Assembly: GCA_028691335.1 (NCBI GenBank)
Contig: JAQUZK010000013.1
Span: 1 to 15,091, forward strand
From: Candidatus Izemoplasmatales bacterium
Lineage (GTDB): Bacteria > Bacillota_I > Bacilli_A > Izemoplasmatales > Hujiaoplasmataceae
DNA length: 15,091 nucleotides
Direction of reading: 5' to 3'
The position numbers and the translations under genes were made by a program. A model generated the notes under the pieces. That model ran no database searches, was not told where the DNA came from, and saw only the letters and a list, made by a program, of their open reading frames with translations. This document shows positions 14,203 through 15,091 of this stretch, piece by piece. Numbering within the stretch: position 1 is the first letter of the stretch; each line of letters starts with the position of its first letter.

Positions 14203-15091
14203 ATGATGACAAAAAAATTAAAAAATTTCTGCAAAAACTTTATATCCACAATATCTCACTATGGTTGGACAGCTCTAGCGATTATTCCGATTTTATTTCT
14301 AATAAATTGGAGTTATTTATCTGTAGTAAATTCCGAACTAAGTTCACTACATTCTCAACAAGTGAGCCTAGCAAACGAAAAAATCAATACAATTCACTTA
14401 GTAATTAATGACATAATAAATAATGTTAACGAAGATGCTCAAGTTTTGATTTATGCAGATGAAACTCAAACATACCTTAATACTAGCACCCCAGAGAATC
14501 TAGAAAGCATGAACCAATTATTTTACCGTATTTCAAATAGAAAATCACCGTTTTTAAGTGTTGAATATCTTGATCTTACTGGCGAACAAATTGTTGAGGT
14601 TTTTCGTGACCCAGATACTCTTCAAATTAAAAATGCAAGCGAACTAACAAACAAAAGCAATGAAGATTATTTTACATTTAGTCAATTATTAGATAAATCT
14701 GAACTATATATATTACCTATAGAACTTGTAAATTATAGTGATGAGATAATCCCAGTCACGGGAATAATAACACCAGTATACGATGAATTAAATACATTAA
14801 GAGGTTACTTAACCATTCATTATAATGCTAATTATATTATGAATATTTTTAATCAAAACCTATTAAGTGATTCTAGATTTATCGAAATCGGTATTGTAAA
14901 TAACAATATCTCTTTTGGATTAACCGAGAACTTTGAAACTCAATACCAAAAAATTAGCTCTATTGATACTAATCATATAATCGATTTGCCAATCGATTTA
15001 TCCAGAAGCGAAAACTTATCTATCTATAATGATGACGACTTTTTTCATGTCTTTGCGCTTGTTGATCACGACACTGTAGTGGATACATACG
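14203..15091 (+). CDS. Sensor protein with Cache-like extracellular domain, 5' part (runs off right edge)
   Basis: From ATG 14203 the frame is open for 296 codons to the right edge with no stop. The translation begins MMTKKLKNFCKNF, has a membrane segment near 22-38 (GWTALAIIPILFLIN), then an extracellular region. A helical stretch is followed by FLSVEYLDLTGEQIVEVFR, TNKSNEDYFTF, LYILPIEL, IIPVTGIITPVYDE and RGYLTIHYNA, the order seen in dCache-type sensor domains of bacterial histidine kinases, diguanylate cyclases and chemoreceptors. The second half (about 235-296) looks like the start of the membrane-distal subdomain. AAAGG at 14191-14195 lies 7 bases before ATG 14203 (14206 is an alternate), and TATAAT at 14177-14182 is a likely -10. 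The output domain is outside the window; GGDEF, histidine kinase or chemoreceptor are all possible. Confidence 0.8.
   Translation, partial: MMTKKLKNFCKNFISTISHYGWTALAIIPILFLINWSYLSVVNSELSSLHSQQVSLANEKINTIHLVINDIINNVNEDAQVLIYADETQTYLNTSTPENLESMNQLFYRISNRKSPFLSVEYLDLTGEQIVEVFRDPDTLQIKNASELTNKSNEDYFTFSQLLDKSELYILPIELVNYSDEIIPVTGIITPVYDELNTLRGYLTIHYNANYIMNIFNQNLLSDSRFIEIGIVNNNISFGLTENFETQYQKISSIDTNHIIDLPIDLSRSENLSIYNDDDFFHVFALVDHDTVVDTY

Noticed and set aside
1..15091. CRISPR arrays, tRNA or rRNA genes, insertion sequences, phage genes
   Set aside because: No spaced direct repeats, cloverleaf sequences, transposase motifs or terminal inverted repeats were found by eye; nearly all bases are in genes with conserved functions.

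Overview
The window is AT-rich, tightly packed bacterial chromosome of low-GC Gram-positive type. Every gene has a close functional match in Bacilli (trmB/pepV/M42 peptidase cluster, rimM-trmD-rplS, a tyrS with a T-box leader, a CcpA-like LacI regulator). The very high A+T content, short leaders and spacers, and terminators that run into stop codons suggest a free-living lineage near the Mollicutes (Acholeplasma, Izemoplasma or Haloplasma type) or an AT-rich Bacilli relative. TGA ends trmB, pepV and rimM and tryptophan is TGG, so the standard bacterial code applies, not the Mycoplasma code. The placement is inference; no marker was compared with a database.

Layout. Bases 1-2465 (minus strand) are an apparent operon pepV > trmB > M42 aminopeptidase, with 4-bp and 1-bp junctions; the aminopeptidase runs off the left edge. 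A divergent promoter region with a perfect 9-bp inverted repeat (2466-2642) separates it from a plus-strand P1B-type Zn/Cd/Pb efflux ATPase (2643-4757), then a CNNM/CBS/CorC membrane protein (4813-6108), each with its own hairpin terminator. Bases 6123-9103 (minus) hold, in transcription order, rplS, a CcpA-like regulator, a tyrosine T-box leader and tyrS. Bases 9245-10401 are rimM-trmD, which feed toward rplS; rplS also has its own strong promoter and a structured leader. Bases 10504-12049 (minus) are a two-gene unit of a divergent PII-like protein and a cation/proton antiporter, driven from a promoter set in the last codons of an esterase gene (12094-12891). A divergent plus-strand gene (12988-14085) encodes a membrane-anchored endonuclease/exonuclease/phosphatase-fold protein. 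From 14203 to the right edge lies the start of a large sensor protein with a Cache-like extracellular domain; its output domain is outside the window.

How it works together. Most genes are translation housekeeping (tRNA m7G46 and m1G37 methylation, 30S maturation, L19, TyrRS) and peptide breakdown. The rest handle ions and surface tasks: metal efflux, a CNNM/CorC family protein, an antiporter that may be governed by the PII-like protein, a predicted extracellular hydrolase and a sensor. RNA-level control is seen at tyrS (T-box) and is likely at rplS. No CRISPR array, tRNA, rRNA, IS element or prophage gene was seen. The best candidate for a less-described system is the PII-like/antiporter pair.
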